Notes under the pieces: generated by a model
What the model saw: only the letters and a program-made list of their open reading frames with translations
Databases searched by the model: none
What the model was told of the DNA's origin: nothing
Shown here: positions 1 to 6,187 of the stretch, one piece after another
How positions within the stretch are numbered: the first letter of the stretch is position 1
How the letters are laid out: each line of letters begins with the position of its first letter
Assembly: GCA_027490555.1 (NCBI GenBank)
Contig: JAIXXW010000047.1
Span: 1-7,506, forward strand
Length of the DNA stretch: 7,506 nucleotides
DNA from: Comamonadaceae bacterium
GTDB lineage: Bacteria > Pseudomonadota > Gammaproteobacteria > Burkholderiales > Burkholderiaceae_C
Direction of reading: 5' to 3'
Position numbers and translations under genes: made by a program

Positions 1-1
1 A

Positions 2-109
2 CACATGGGCAACGCCATACGCCGCATCCAAAGTGCCGATCCGGCTTTCTGGCTGCAAGAAGGCGAGCGTCTGGCGCAGCCCCTGGTCAAAGGGCTGCGC
101 AGCCGGTAG
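2..109 (+). CDS. C-terminal fragment of an unidentified protein
   Basis: An open plus-strand frame enters from the left edge and ends at TAG (107-109), giving about 35 residues that finish in QPLVKGLRSR. It stops six bases before the end of the EamA-type transporter gene on the other strand, so the two genes converge tail to tail with no room for, and no sign of, an intrinsic terminator. The reading is plausible as a soluble basic C-terminus rich in Arg, Ala and Leu, but I recognise no family motif. The case for coding rests on the clean fit against the neighbouring stop. It could instead be a chance open frame in GC-rich DNA. Confidence 0.45.
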   Translation, partial: HMGNAIRRIQSADPAFWLQEGERLAQPLVKGLRSR

Positions 110-115
110 CGGGCA

Positions 116-1024
116 TCAGGGCTTGCGCAGGCCCATCCACATGACCGTGGCCACCACCACGGCCGCCCCCACCAACTGCATGGGCGCGATGGCCTGGCCC
201 AGCAGCACCCAGGCCAGCACCAGCGCACAGATGGGCTCGACGTTCATGATGGCCGAGTTGCCCACCACGCCCAAGCGGGGCAACACGGTGAACATGATGG
301 TGAATGCCGTGCCGTACAAAAAGGTCAGCATCGCCAGGCCCCACCAACCGGGCACGGCCTGCGGCCACTGGAACCCGCCTTGCGTGAGGGCCAGGGCGCC
401 TGCCAGCACGCCCACCGTGGCCATGCTGGTGAAGGTGCGCAGGCGCCCGTCCACGCCCACCGTGCCATGCTGGGTCAACACCAGGGCCAGGCCAAACGTG
501 GCCGAGGCGGTCAGGGCAAAACCCACGCCCGCCCCGATCTCGCCCCAATGCCGGGCTGCGCCCAGCCCCGAGGCGGCGCCCATCACATCGAGTGCCAGGG
601 CCAAGCCGAGCATCATCACCGGCATGGCCACCAGCACCGCGCGTTCGGGCCGGTGCCCATACAGCAGCCTGGCCCACAGGGCCGTGGTCAGCGGGTAGGT
701 GTTGAAGGCGAGCAAAGCCAGGGCCACCGGCAAACGCGCCACGGCCGAATAAAGGCACACGCTTTGCACCGCGATCAGCAAACCCACGGCCCCCAGGTAT
801 TTCCGCTGCCCGGACAAGACCTGGAACGCCACCTTCTGGTGCCACAGGATCAGGGCCACCACGCAGGCGGTGACAACACTGCGCACCGTGACGGCGGTCA
901 CCACATCCAGGCCGTGGTTGAAAGCGATCCGGGCCGCCACATGGTTGGCCCCCATCATGAAGGCGGTCAACAGCAATGTGGCAAAGGCCACTGCGCTCAG
1001 GCCGGATGGATTGGGGTTGTTCAT
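116..1024 (-). CDS. EamA/DMT-superfamily membrane transporter
   Basis: This encodes a 302-residue inner-membrane protein of the drug/metabolite transporter superfamily. About ten hydrophobic segments can be seen, at roughly residues 10-30, 42-62, 76-95, 98-120, 128-147, 162-184, 198-215, 226-248, 255-276 and 282-298. They form the two EamA half-repeats typical of the family, whose usual length is near 300. The second repeat holds the characteristic stretch around NVEPICALVLAWVLLGQ (261-277). Members usually export metabolites or amino acids, but the substrate cannot be read from sequence. The ATG at 1022-1024 overlaps the TGA of the upstream reductase gene (ATGA at 1021-1024), and no good Shine-Dalgarno precedes it, so translation is probably coupled. 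It is the last gene of the three-gene downstream set. Confidence 0.9.
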   Translation of the reverse strand: MNNPNPSGLSAVAFATLLLTAFMMGANHVAARIAFNHGLDVVTAVTVRSVVTACVVALILWHQKVAFQVLSGQRKYLGAVGLLIAVQSVCLYSAVARLPVALALLAFNTYPLTTALWARLLYGHRPERAVLVAMPVMMLGLALALDVMGAASGLGAARHWGEIGAGVGFALTASATFGLALVLTQHGTVGVDGRLRTFTSMATVGVLAGALALTQGGFQWPQAVPGWWGLAMLTFLYGTAFTIMFTVLPRLGVVGNSAIMNVEPICALVLAWVLLGQAIAPMQLVGAAVVVATVMWMGLRKP

Positions 1025-2004
1025 GCTTTGGGGTAAAGCCCCAGGCCCACCGCATGGAGCCTGCTCAGGCCCAACAAGGCGTCGGTGCAGGGTGTGGCCG
1101 TGCCCGTCAACTGCCCGAGCTCGCGCACGGCGGTCACCAGGGCATCGAGTTCGACCGGCTTGCCCGCGTCCACGTCTTGCAGCATCGAGGTGCGAAACGC
1201 CCCCAGCTTGCGGGTGACGGCATGCCGGTCTTCGGGGGTTTGGGCGATGGGGATGCCGATGCGCTCACCGACCGCCTTGGCTTCGAGCATGATGCGCGAG
1301 ACAAATTCGCGCACCAGGGGGTCGTCGAGGATGAGGTCGGTGGTGGCCCCGGTGAAAGCGCTGATGGGGTTGAGGGTCATGTTGCCCCACAGCTTGTACC
1401 AGACGTCTTGCTGGATCTGGGGCGAGACCGTGGCGTTGAAACCCGCCCGCACCAGCAAAGCCGCCAGGGCCTGCACACGCGGTGTGAGGGCACCGCTGGG
1501 CTCGCCCAGGATCAGGCCGTTGCCAAAGTGGTGCCGGACCACACCCGGCACATCGACCGCGCAACTGGCATGCACCACGCCGCCCACAATGTGCGCGGTC
1601 GGGATGTGCTGCGCGATCACGCCGCCCGGGTCCACCGCATCAAGGTGGGTGCCGGCCAAAGCGCCGCCAAAGCCCTGCAAAAACCACCACGGCACGCCGT
1701 TCATGGCCGTCAGCACGATGGTGTCGGGGCCCAGCAAAGGGCCGATGCGCCGGGCCACATCGGCCATGGCCGGGGCCTTCACAGCCACGATCACCAGGTC
1801 TTGCACGCCCAGCTCGGCAGGGTTCTCGCGGGTCACCAAAGAGGCGCGAATCTCCTGCCCGCCTTGCAGCAGCACCAGACCGTTTTGTTGCAAGGCCTCC
1901 AGGGTGGCCCCGCGCGCCACCGCGCTCAGGCTGCAACCGTGCTGCGCCAGGTGCGCCCCGATCCAGCCCCCAATGGCCCCTGCGCCGTAAATGCAAACCC
2001 TCAT
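1021..2004 (-). CDS. ketopantoate reductase-family (PanE/ApbA) oxidoreductase
   Basis: A 327-residue cytoplasmic NAD(P)H-dependent reductase. The N-terminal Rossmann fold has the nucleotide loop GAGAIGG at residues 7-13. The C-terminal helical domain carries the family's active-site pattern: Asn102 in MNG, Lys204 in VWYKLWGN, Asn212 in NPISAFTG and Glu285 in QDVDAGKPVELD. These match the Asn, Lys and Glu used by ketopantoate reductase. The start at 2004 was chosen because it puts the Rossmann strand (MRVCIYGAG) at the N-terminus, overlaps the aldolase stop as ATGA (2001-2004), and has AGGGTGG at 2010-2016 as ribosome site. The frame is open further upstream to 2109, but that part is inside the aldolase gene. 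Family members reduce 2-ketopantoate in CoA synthesis. With no other pan gene here, this is more likely a paralogue acting on another 2-oxo acid. Confidence 0.9.
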   Translation of the reverse strand: MRVCIYGAGAIGGWIGAHLAQHGCSLSAVARGATLEALQQNGLVLLQGGQEIRASLVTRENPAELGVQDLVIVAVKAPAMADVARRIGPLLGPDTIVLTAMNGVPWWFLQGFGGALAGTHLDAVDPGGVIAQHIPTAHIVGGVVHASCAVDVPGVVRHHFGNGLILGEPSGALTPRVQALAALLVRAGFNATVSPQIQQDVWYKLWGNMTLNPISAFTGATTDLILDDPLVREFVSRIMLEAKAVGERIGIPIAQTPEDRHAVTRKLGAFRTSMLQDVDAGKPVELDALVTAVRELGQLTGTATPCTDALLGLSRLHAVGLGLYPKA

Positions 2005-2789
2005 GCGCGCCACCCTGTGTCCTGACGGTCCACCTGGCGCACCAGGGCCTGAAACACATCCTCGCCCGCGCCGTGGTGGGGGTTGAACTGCAGGGCATCC
2101 CGGGTGCATTGGTCGGCAATCGCCTCGCTCACCACGATCGGCTGGCCCATGCTCAGCGTGGCCATCTGGATTTCGCAGGCGCGCTGCAAAGTCCAGAGCA
2201 CGGCAAAGGTCTGCGGCAAGGTTTGCCCCCAGGCCAGCAAACCGTGGTTGCGCAGGATGACCGCCTGTTTGTCACCGATGCTGCGCAACAGGCGCGGCGC
2301 CTCTTGGGCATGGATGGTGATGCCCTCAAAGTCATGGTAGGCCACCATGTTGTGCAGCTGGGCACTGTAAAAATTGGTCTGCTGCAAGCCGCCTTGCAGA
2401 CAGGCCACGGCCACCCCCGCCGTGGTGTGGGTGTGCATCACGCAATGCGCACCGGCCAGACCTTCGTGCACCGCCGCATGCACGGTGAAGCCGGCCGGGT
2501 TCACGGGATAGGGTGAGCCATCGAGCACCCGGCCCTGCAGATCGATCTTGACCAGGTTGCTGGCGGTCACCTCGCTGTAGTGCAGCCCAAAGGGGTTGAT
2601 CAGGAACTGCTTGTGCCCGCCGGTGACGCTGTCGGGCAGCCTGAGCGTGATGTGGTTGTAGACCATCTCGGTCCAGCCCAGCAGCGCGAACACCCGGTAG
2701 CACGCCGCCAGCTGCAGGCGGGCCTGCCATTCATCGGGGTGGACCTGCGCTTGCAGCGAGGGCACCAAAGGTTGGGGTTTGGGGAACAT
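2001..2789 (-). CDS. class II aldolase/adducin-family protein
   Basis: A 262-residue protein of the class II (zinc-type) aldolase/adducin fold. Visible hallmarks are the metal-binding HTH pair His119 and His121 (VMHTHTTAGVAVA) and the third ligand His182 in RNHGLLAWG. FucA-type aldolases have a catalytic Glu just before this region. The aligned position here falls in NPAGFTVH (97-104), where it is Gly100. I have seen this replacement in adducin-like members, so classical aldolase chemistry is doubtful. The start at 2789 has a strong AGGAGA site (2795-2800) five bases upstream. The gene overlaps the PanE-like gene by ATGA. It lies 110 bases after hpaI, with a palindrome and an iterated motif in between. 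It could serve a lyase or epimerase step on a sugar acid or 2-oxo acid. The substrate is unknown. Confidence 0.88.
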   Translation of the reverse strand: MFPKPQPLVPSLQAQVHPDEWQARLQLAACYRVFALLGWTEMVYNHITLRLPDSVTGGHKQFLINPFGLHYSEVTASNLVKIDLQGRVLDGSPYPVNPAGFTVHAAVHEGLAGAHCVMHTHTTAGVAVACLQGGLQQTNFYSAQLHNMVAYHDFEGITIHAQEAPRLLRSIGDKQAVILRNHGLLAWGQTLPQTFAVLWTLQRACEIQMATLSMGQPIVVSEAIADQCTRDALQFNPHHGAGEDVFQALVRQVDRQDTGWRA

Positions 2790-2869
2790 CGGGGTCTCCT
2801 TGCATCGGGGTCAAATGAAATGGCATTCATTGGGGTCACATCCATTGGGTTCATCATGAATGGGGGTCA
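2787..2869. repeat. five spaced copies of an 11-bp motif, CATYGGGGTCA
   Basis: Between hpaI and the aldolase gene the plus strand carries CATCGGGGTCT (2787-2797), CATCGGGGTCA (2803-2813), CATTGGGGTCA (2828-2838), CATTGGGTTCA (2843-2853) and AATGGGGGTCA (2859-2869). The starts are 16, 25, 15 and 16 bases apart. The last copy is the left arm of the palindrome at 2857-2881, and the first covers the aldolase start codon. On the coding strand the unit reads TGACCCCRATG, which places extra ATGs upstream. The aldolase ribosome site AGGAGA (2795-2800) selects the last one. The copies may be decayed duplications of the palindrome arm or binding sites for a regulator. Nothing in the sequence decides between these. 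Confidence 0.55.
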
Positions 2870-2881
2870 GACCCCCATTCA
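2857..2881. repeat. perfect palindrome, 12-bp arms and 1-base centre
   Basis: The arms are TGAATGGGGGTC (2857-2868) and GACCCCCATTCA (2870-2881), separated by a single A. It lies 18 bases beyond the hpaI stop codon. The AATGGGGGTC core is the same as in the arms of the larger element at 4718-4778, so the two belong to one family. No run of T follows on either strand, so it is a poor intrinsic terminator. With a one-base centre a folded RNA would have to open several pairs. It could instead be a protein-binding palindrome or a REP-like element. Confidence 0.8.
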
Positions 2882-2899
2882 CGGGCTCCCATGCTGCCC

Positions 2900-3715
2900 T
2901 CAATAGGTGGCGCCTTTGGCTGCAGCAGCCAGTGGCAAGTTGGACTTGAAGTGCGCGACCAGATCGGTGGTGTGGCGCATCAGGATTTGCGTGTCCAGGC
3001 CCACCGCGACGAAGAGCGCGCCGAGCTCAAGGTAATGCGCGGCCAGCTGGCGGTCCGGGGCGAGGATGCCCGGGGCCTTGCCCGCCTGCAGGATGCGGGC
3101 GATGGCGCCTTCGATGGCCGCTTGCACCTCGGGGTGGGCGGCGTTGCCCACATGGCCCATGGAGGCCGACAGGTCTGCCGGGCCGATGAAGACCCCATCC
3201 ACCCCAGGCGTGGCGGCGATCGCGTCCAGGTTCTGCAGGGCTTGGCGCGACTCCACCTGCACCAGCAGACACACCTCCTGGTTGGCGCGTTGGAAGTAAT
3301 CGGGGTAGTGGCCCCAGCGCGAGGCCCGCGCACCCGCCATGCCGCGCACACCGCCTTGCCCGTCGTTCTGCGGGTAGCGCATGGCCTGCACCAGCTGTGC
3401 GGCCTGCTCGGGCGTGTCGACCATGGGCACCAGGATGTTTTGTGCGCCCAAGTCCAGGTACTGCTTGATCAGCGCCGTCTCGCCCACAGGCACGCGGCAC
3501 ACCGGGTGGCTGCCGGGGTAGGCGGCCAGGGTCTGCAATTGGGCCTGGATGCTGCGCAGGTCATTGGGCGCGTGCTCGCCATCGATCACCAGCCAGTCGA
3601 AACCGGCCAGGGCGCAGATTTCGGCGGTGTAGGCGCTGGCCAAGCCCATCCACAGGCCGATCTGGGGCTTTTTGTTGTGCAAGGCTTGTTTGAAAAGGTT
3701 CACAGGGGTGTTCAT
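2900..3715 (-). CDS. hpaI: 4-hydroxy-2-oxoheptanedioate aldolase
   Basis: The last enzyme of homoprotocatechuate breakdown. It cleaves 4-hydroxy-2-oxoheptane-1,7-dioate to pyruvate and succinic semialdehyde, and is a cytoplasmic class II pyruvate aldolase needing a divalent metal. The 271-residue sequence follows the Escherichia coli protein (about 262 residues) along its length. The catalytic residues are present: His48 in IDGEHAPN, Arg74 in HPVCRVP, the metal ligands Glu155 in LVQVESRQ and Asp181 in IGPADLS. The family signature GKAPGIL is at 212-218 and LGALFVAVG at 231-239. A small insertion relative to E. coli sits near 116-121 (QNDGQG). The start at 3715 has AGAGGA (3724-3729) eight bases upstream. 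It follows hpaH with a 152-base gap holding a large inverted repeat, so co-transcription is likely but messenger levels may be set by that structure. Confidence 0.96.
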   Translation of the reverse strand: MNTPVNLFKQALHNKKPQIGLWMGLASAYTAEICALAGFDWLVIDGEHAPNDLRSIQAQLQTLAAYPGSHPVCRVPVGETALIKQYLDLGAQNILVPMVDTPEQAAQLVQAMRYPQNDGQGGVRGMAGARASRWGHYPDYFQRANQEVCLLVQVESRQALQNLDAIAATPGVDGVFIGPADLSASMGHVGNAAHPEVQAAIEGAIARILQAGKAPGILAPDRQLAAHYLELGALFVAVGLDTQILMRHTTDLVAHFKSNLPLAAAAKGATY

Positions 3716-3751
3716 GGATCATTTCCTCTTGTTAAAGGCCACAAGGCTTGC

Positions 3752-3839
3752 AGGCTGCTGGTGCCGGGGTGGCGGTATGGGCGATGTGGCAAAGCGAAGC
3801 GCCTCTGAGCCCGGGCCGCCACCCCGGCACCAGCAGCCT
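3752..3839. repeat. 88-bp element with 24-bp perfect inverted repeat
   Basis: The left arm (3752-3775) and right arm (3816-3839) are exact reverse complements over 24 bases, with core GGCTGCTGGTGCCGGGG. They enclose a 40-base centre that can itself pair weakly (GGGC at 3779-3782 with GCCC at 3809-3812). It fills most of the space between hpaH and hpaI. No T-run follows the stem in the operon direction, and hpaI with its own ribosome site lies just beyond. It therefore looks more like a dispersed REP- or MITE-like repeat, or an RNA-stabilising hairpin, than a terminator. No open reading frame or transposase is associated with it. Confidence 0.88.
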
Positions 3840-3867
3840 CCCGCACACGCATGACGAAGACTGGGCA

Positions 3868-4689
3868 TCAAACAAACCGGAACGCCAGTTTGCCCAGCGG
3901 CCCATAGTCCGCCTCGAACACATCGCCCACTTTGGCCAGCGCCGGCTTGGTGAACGAGCCGGCCAGCACGATCTCGCCGGCTTGCAGGTGCTCACCCCAG
4001 GGGGCCAGCTTGTTGGCCAACCAGGCGATGCCCACGGCAGGATGCCCTTGCACGCCCGCCGCCAGACCGGTTTCCTCGACCACGCCGTTTTGGCGCAGCA
4101 CCGCGCCGCACCAGGGCAAATCGGTGGTGAGCGGGTCGACCCGCTTGGCCCCCATCACAATGCCCGCGTTGGCGGCGTTGTCGCTGATGGTGTCGAACAC
4201 CTTGCGCATGGCCTTGGTGTGGCGGTCGAACTGTTCGATGCGCGAATCGATGATCTCAATCGCGGGCGTCACATATTCGGTCGCTTCCAGCACCTGCTGC
4301 AGCGTCACGTTGGGGCCGCGCAAGGCTTTTTTGAGGATGAAGGCCAGCTCCACCTCGACACGCGGCGCGATGAAATCGGCAAAGGGAATGTCCAGCACCT
4401 GACCGGGGGTGCAGGTGTAGAGCATGTCGTCCAGCAGCGTGCCGTAGTCGGGCTCGTCGATCTGGCTGGAGACCTGCATGGCGCGGCTGGTCAGGCCAAT
4501 TTTGTGGCCGATCAGGGTGCGCCCTTCGGCGAACTTGAGCTGCATCCAGGCGCGGTTGATGCGGTAGCCATCCTCGATGCTCATGCCCGGGAAGCGCTTG
4601 GAAAAGTGCTCGATCTGCACGCGCGATTTTTCGGACTGGTTGAGCTCGTGCGCGAGCTGCTGGATCTGGTCTTCGGTGAACACGGACAT
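3868..4689 (-). CDS. hpaH: 2-oxohept-4-ene-1,7-dioate hydratase
   Basis: This enzyme adds water to 2-oxohept-4-ene-1,7-dioate to give 4-hydroxy-2-oxoheptanedioate, the substrate of HpaI. It is a cytoplasmic, metal-dependent hydratase of the fumarylacetoacetase-like fold, related to MhpD. The 273 residues align end to end with E. coli HpaH (267). The expected carboxylate metal ligands are Glu112 and Glu114 in PRVEVELAF and Glu145 in PAIEIIDSR. GHKIGLTS (61-68), VFDTISDNAANAG (164-176) and the C-terminal GSFTKP (244-249) are further conserved stretches. The ATG at 4689 has only a weak ribosome site (TGAG), unlike hpaF and hpaI. The space before it contains one arm of the element at 4718-4778, so translation may be reduced or coupled differently from the rest of the operon. 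Confidence 0.96.
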   Translation of the reverse strand: MSVFTEDQIQQLAHELNQSEKSRVQIEHFSKRFPGMSIEDGYRINRAWMQLKFAEGRTLIGHKIGLTSRAMQVSSQIDEPDYGTLLDDMLYTCTPGQVLDIPFADFIAPRVEVELAFILKKALRGPNVTLQQVLEATEYVTPAIEIIDSRIEQFDRHTKAMRKVFDTISDNAANAGIVMGAKRVDPLTTDLPWCGAVLRQNGVVEETGLAAGVQGHPAVGIAWLANKLAPWGEHLQAGEIVLAGSFTKPALAKVGDVFEADYGPLGKLAFRFV

Positions 4690-4717
4690 GGCTCAAACTT
4701 TGTTGAAAAGTGGATGA

Positions 4718-4778
4718 AGAAATGGGGGTCGGATCCCGATTTCGCGTCAGCGAAACTCGGGCTCTGACCCCCATTTCT
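4718..4778. repeat. 61-bp nested inverted repeat overlapping the end of hpaF
   Basis: The outer arms AGAAATGGGGGTC (4718-4730) and GACCCCCATTTCT (4766-4778) are exact 13-base complements. Inside, CCCGATTTCGC (4735-4745) pairs with GCGAAACTCGGG (4750-4761) with one bulged base, leaving a four-base loop, GTCA (4746-4749). The hpaF stop codon (4747-4749) lies in this loop. No T-run follows, so it is not a standard terminator. The outer arm core AATGGGGGTC is shared with the palindrome at 2857-2881, which looks like the same element without its centre. The structure suggests a REP-like dispersed repeat that moved into, or expanded at, the hpaF 3' end. Confidence 0.88.
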
Positions 4779-5220
4779 GGACTGGAGGCACCGCGGCCTG
4801 AAACAGCGGATGGAGGTTGCTGTGCTTGGCGTCAAACACTTCGGGGCCGACGTCGATCTGCAGCGTGATGCCGATGTGGCGCTGCGCCATGACCGGCTCA
4901 AAAAAGGCCTTGGCCACTGCGAGCAGGGTCTGGCCGGCGCGCTGCTGCGTGGCTTCGCTGCGGCCACGGCCCATGCGCACATTCAGGTACACAAAGGCAT
5001 AGTCGCCCGTGCCGCCGGCGGCCCGCCCCGCCGCACCGCCATCGGCCACCGCGTAATGCGGCGCAGGGTAGGCCAGCACCCGCGTGCCGCCAGTAGGAAA
5101 AACGGGCTTGTCTTCGTCGTCTTTCACGGTGAGCATGGCGTCGGCCATCTGGCGGCACAGCGTGGTCATGTTGACCTCATGCTCGAGCTGGCCGGTGTAG
5201 AGGATCACGAGGTGGGGCAT
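4747..5220 (-). CDS. hpaF: 5-carboxymethyl-2-hydroxymuconate delta-isomerase
   Basis: A small tautomerase-superfamily enzyme that isomerises 5-carboxymethyl-2-hydroxymuconate to 5-oxopent-3-ene-1,2,5-tricarboxylate, between HpaE and the HpaG decarboxylase. The N-terminal MPHL gives the catalytic Pro1 after methionine removal. GDYAFVYLNVRMGRGRS (72-88) matches the central DYAFVHM..KIGAGRS region of E. coli HpaF, and SNLHPLF (134-140) matches its C-terminal end. The protein is 157 residues against about 126 in E. coli. Part of the excess is a Gly/Ala-rich insertion near 60-71. The rest is a 17-residue tail, QAAVPPVQKWGSEPEFR, most of which is encoded by the repeat at 4718-4778. A strong site, GAGGAGA (5228-5234), overlaps the hpaD stop codon, and only 12 bases separate the two genes, so they are surely co-transcribed. 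Confidence 0.92.
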   Translation of the reverse strand: MPHLVILYTGQLEHEVNMTTLCRQMADAMLTVKDDEDKPVFPTGGTRVLAYPAPHYAVADGGAAGRAAGGTGDYAFVYLNVRMGRGRSEATQQRAGQTLLAVAKAFFEPVMAQRHIGITLQIDVGPEVFDAKHSNLHPLFQAAVPPVQKWGSEPEFR

Positions 5221-5232
5221 GCTGCGGTCTCC

Positions 5233-6159
5233 TCACAGACGGGTGCTGATGGCGGTGTAACCCACGGCGCTGCTGGCCACGGGCGCGGGCACGTGTGCGC
5301 CGTCTTGCGGCGTCACGTCAAAGATGGCGTTGAGCTGGCCGGTGCCGCTGGCGCCAAAGTAGGGCGTGACCATGTCCACGCCGCCGTCGTAGCCCGTCCA
5401 ACCCAAAGCACCCATCAGCATGGCGGTGTCGTGCATGAAGCCTTCGCCATGGCCTTTGCTGGCGTACTCGGGCAGCATCTCGCAAAAGGCCTTCCACTCG
5501 CGGTTGGCCCACATCTGCAGCACCTGCTTGTCCAGCTGCTCCAGAAAGGGGCTCCAGATTTTGTGGGCGTATTCGGGCGCCAGACCGTTTTGCGCAAAGC
5601 GGTGTGAGAGCGAGCCACTGGCCAGAAAAGCCACCTTGCCGTCGTAATGTTTTTCCACCGCCTGGCGCATGGCCCAACCCAGGCGGGCGCTGTCGTTCAG
5701 GTAATGCACCATGCACAGGGCCGAGACCGAAACCACCTTGAAGTGCTGGTCTTCGTTCATGTAACGCAGCGGCACCAGCGTGCCGTACTCCGGGTCGAGC
5801 GTGGTGTTGTCGTGCGCCAGCGTTTCCACACCGTGCTCGTTGGCCACGCGGGCCAGCAGGTGGCCCAGCGCGGGGTTGCCGGGCGACTCAAAGGCCATGT
5901 GGTGGATGAAGTGAGGCAGCTCGTTGCTGGTGTACTCGCCCTTGAAGTGCGGTGCGCAATTGATGTGGTAGTTGGCATTGACCAGCCAGTGGGTGTCGAA
6001 CACCACCAGCGTGTCCACCCCCAGCGCGCGGCAGCGGCGGCTGATCTCCTGGTGCCCATCGATGGCGCTTTGGCGAGTGCCAAAACGCGGGCCGGGGATT
6101 TCGCTCAGGTACATGCTGGGCACATGGGTGATTTTGGCGGCGAGGGCGAGTTGTCCCAT
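5233..6159 (-). CDS. hpaD: 3,4-dihydroxyphenylacetate 2,3-dioxygenase
   Basis: The ring-cleaving enzyme. It opens 3,4-dihydroxyphenylacetate by extradiol cleavage to 5-carboxymethyl-2-hydroxymuconate semialdehyde. It belongs to the class III (LigB-type) non-haem Fe(II) dioxygenases. The N-terminus MGQLALAAKITHVPSMYLSE is nearly that of E. coli HpaD. The likely iron ligands are His12, His57 (FDTHWLVN) and Glu239 (GHGEGFMHD), with His186 in SGSLSHRF as the conserved second histidine site. The length is 308 against about 283 in E. coli. The excess is a C-terminal tail after SGTGQLNAIF (271-280) that is rich in Ala, Pro and Val. The start at 6159 is fixed by homology, with a modest AGGA (6166-6169) upstream. 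It follows the toxin gene by only 28 bases, so vapBC and hpaD probably share a transcript. Confidence 0.96.
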   Translation of the reverse strand: MGQLALAAKITHVPSMYLSEIPGPRFGTRQSAIDGHQEISRRCRALGVDTLVVFDTHWLVNANYHINCAPHFKGEYTSNELPHFIHHMAFESPGNPALGHLLARVANEHGVETLAHDNTTLDPEYGTLVPLRYMNEDQHFKVVSVSALCMVHYLNDSARLGWAMRQAVEKHYDGKVAFLASGSLSHRFAQNGLAPEYAHKIWSPFLEQLDKQVLQMWANREWKAFCEMLPEYASKGHGEGFMHDTAMLMGALGWTGYDGGVDMVTPYFGASGTGQLNAIFDVTPQDGAHVPAPVASSAVGYTAISTRL

Positions 6160-6187
6160 GGCGTTGTCCTGTGTGTTCGGTTGGCGA

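Noticed and set aside
87..1055. Minus-strand open frame of 322 codons overlapping the EamA transporter in another frame
   Set aside because: The product is Gly/Arg/His-rich with no membrane segments, while the alternative frame gives a normal ten-segment transporter.
976..2025. Long plus-strand open frame of 349 codons opposite the PanE-like gene
   Set aside because: It is antisense to a gene with clear family motifs. Its product is rich in His, Gln, Arg and Gly, as is usual for reverse frames of GC-rich genes, with no recognisable domain.
2857..2881. Intrinsic terminator after hpaI
   Set aside because: The palindrome has a one-base centre and no T-run on either strand, so the standard terminator pattern is not met.
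2790..2899. Promoter for the aldolase gene set in the hpaI-aldolase gap
   Set aside because: A TTGACC hexamer is present on the minus strand, but its matching -10 position would fall at or inside the coding start. No convincing pair was found.
2891..3808. Plus-strand open frame of 305 codons opposite hpaI
   Set aside because: It mirrors hpaI, has a low-complexity His/Gln/Val-rich product, and runs into the inverted repeat. It has no motif.
3748..4767. Plus-strand open frame of 339 codons opposite hpaH
   Set aside because: It is antisense to a clear hydratase and begins and ends inside the two repeat elements. It is useful only for showing the repeat-encoded peptide in the other orientation.
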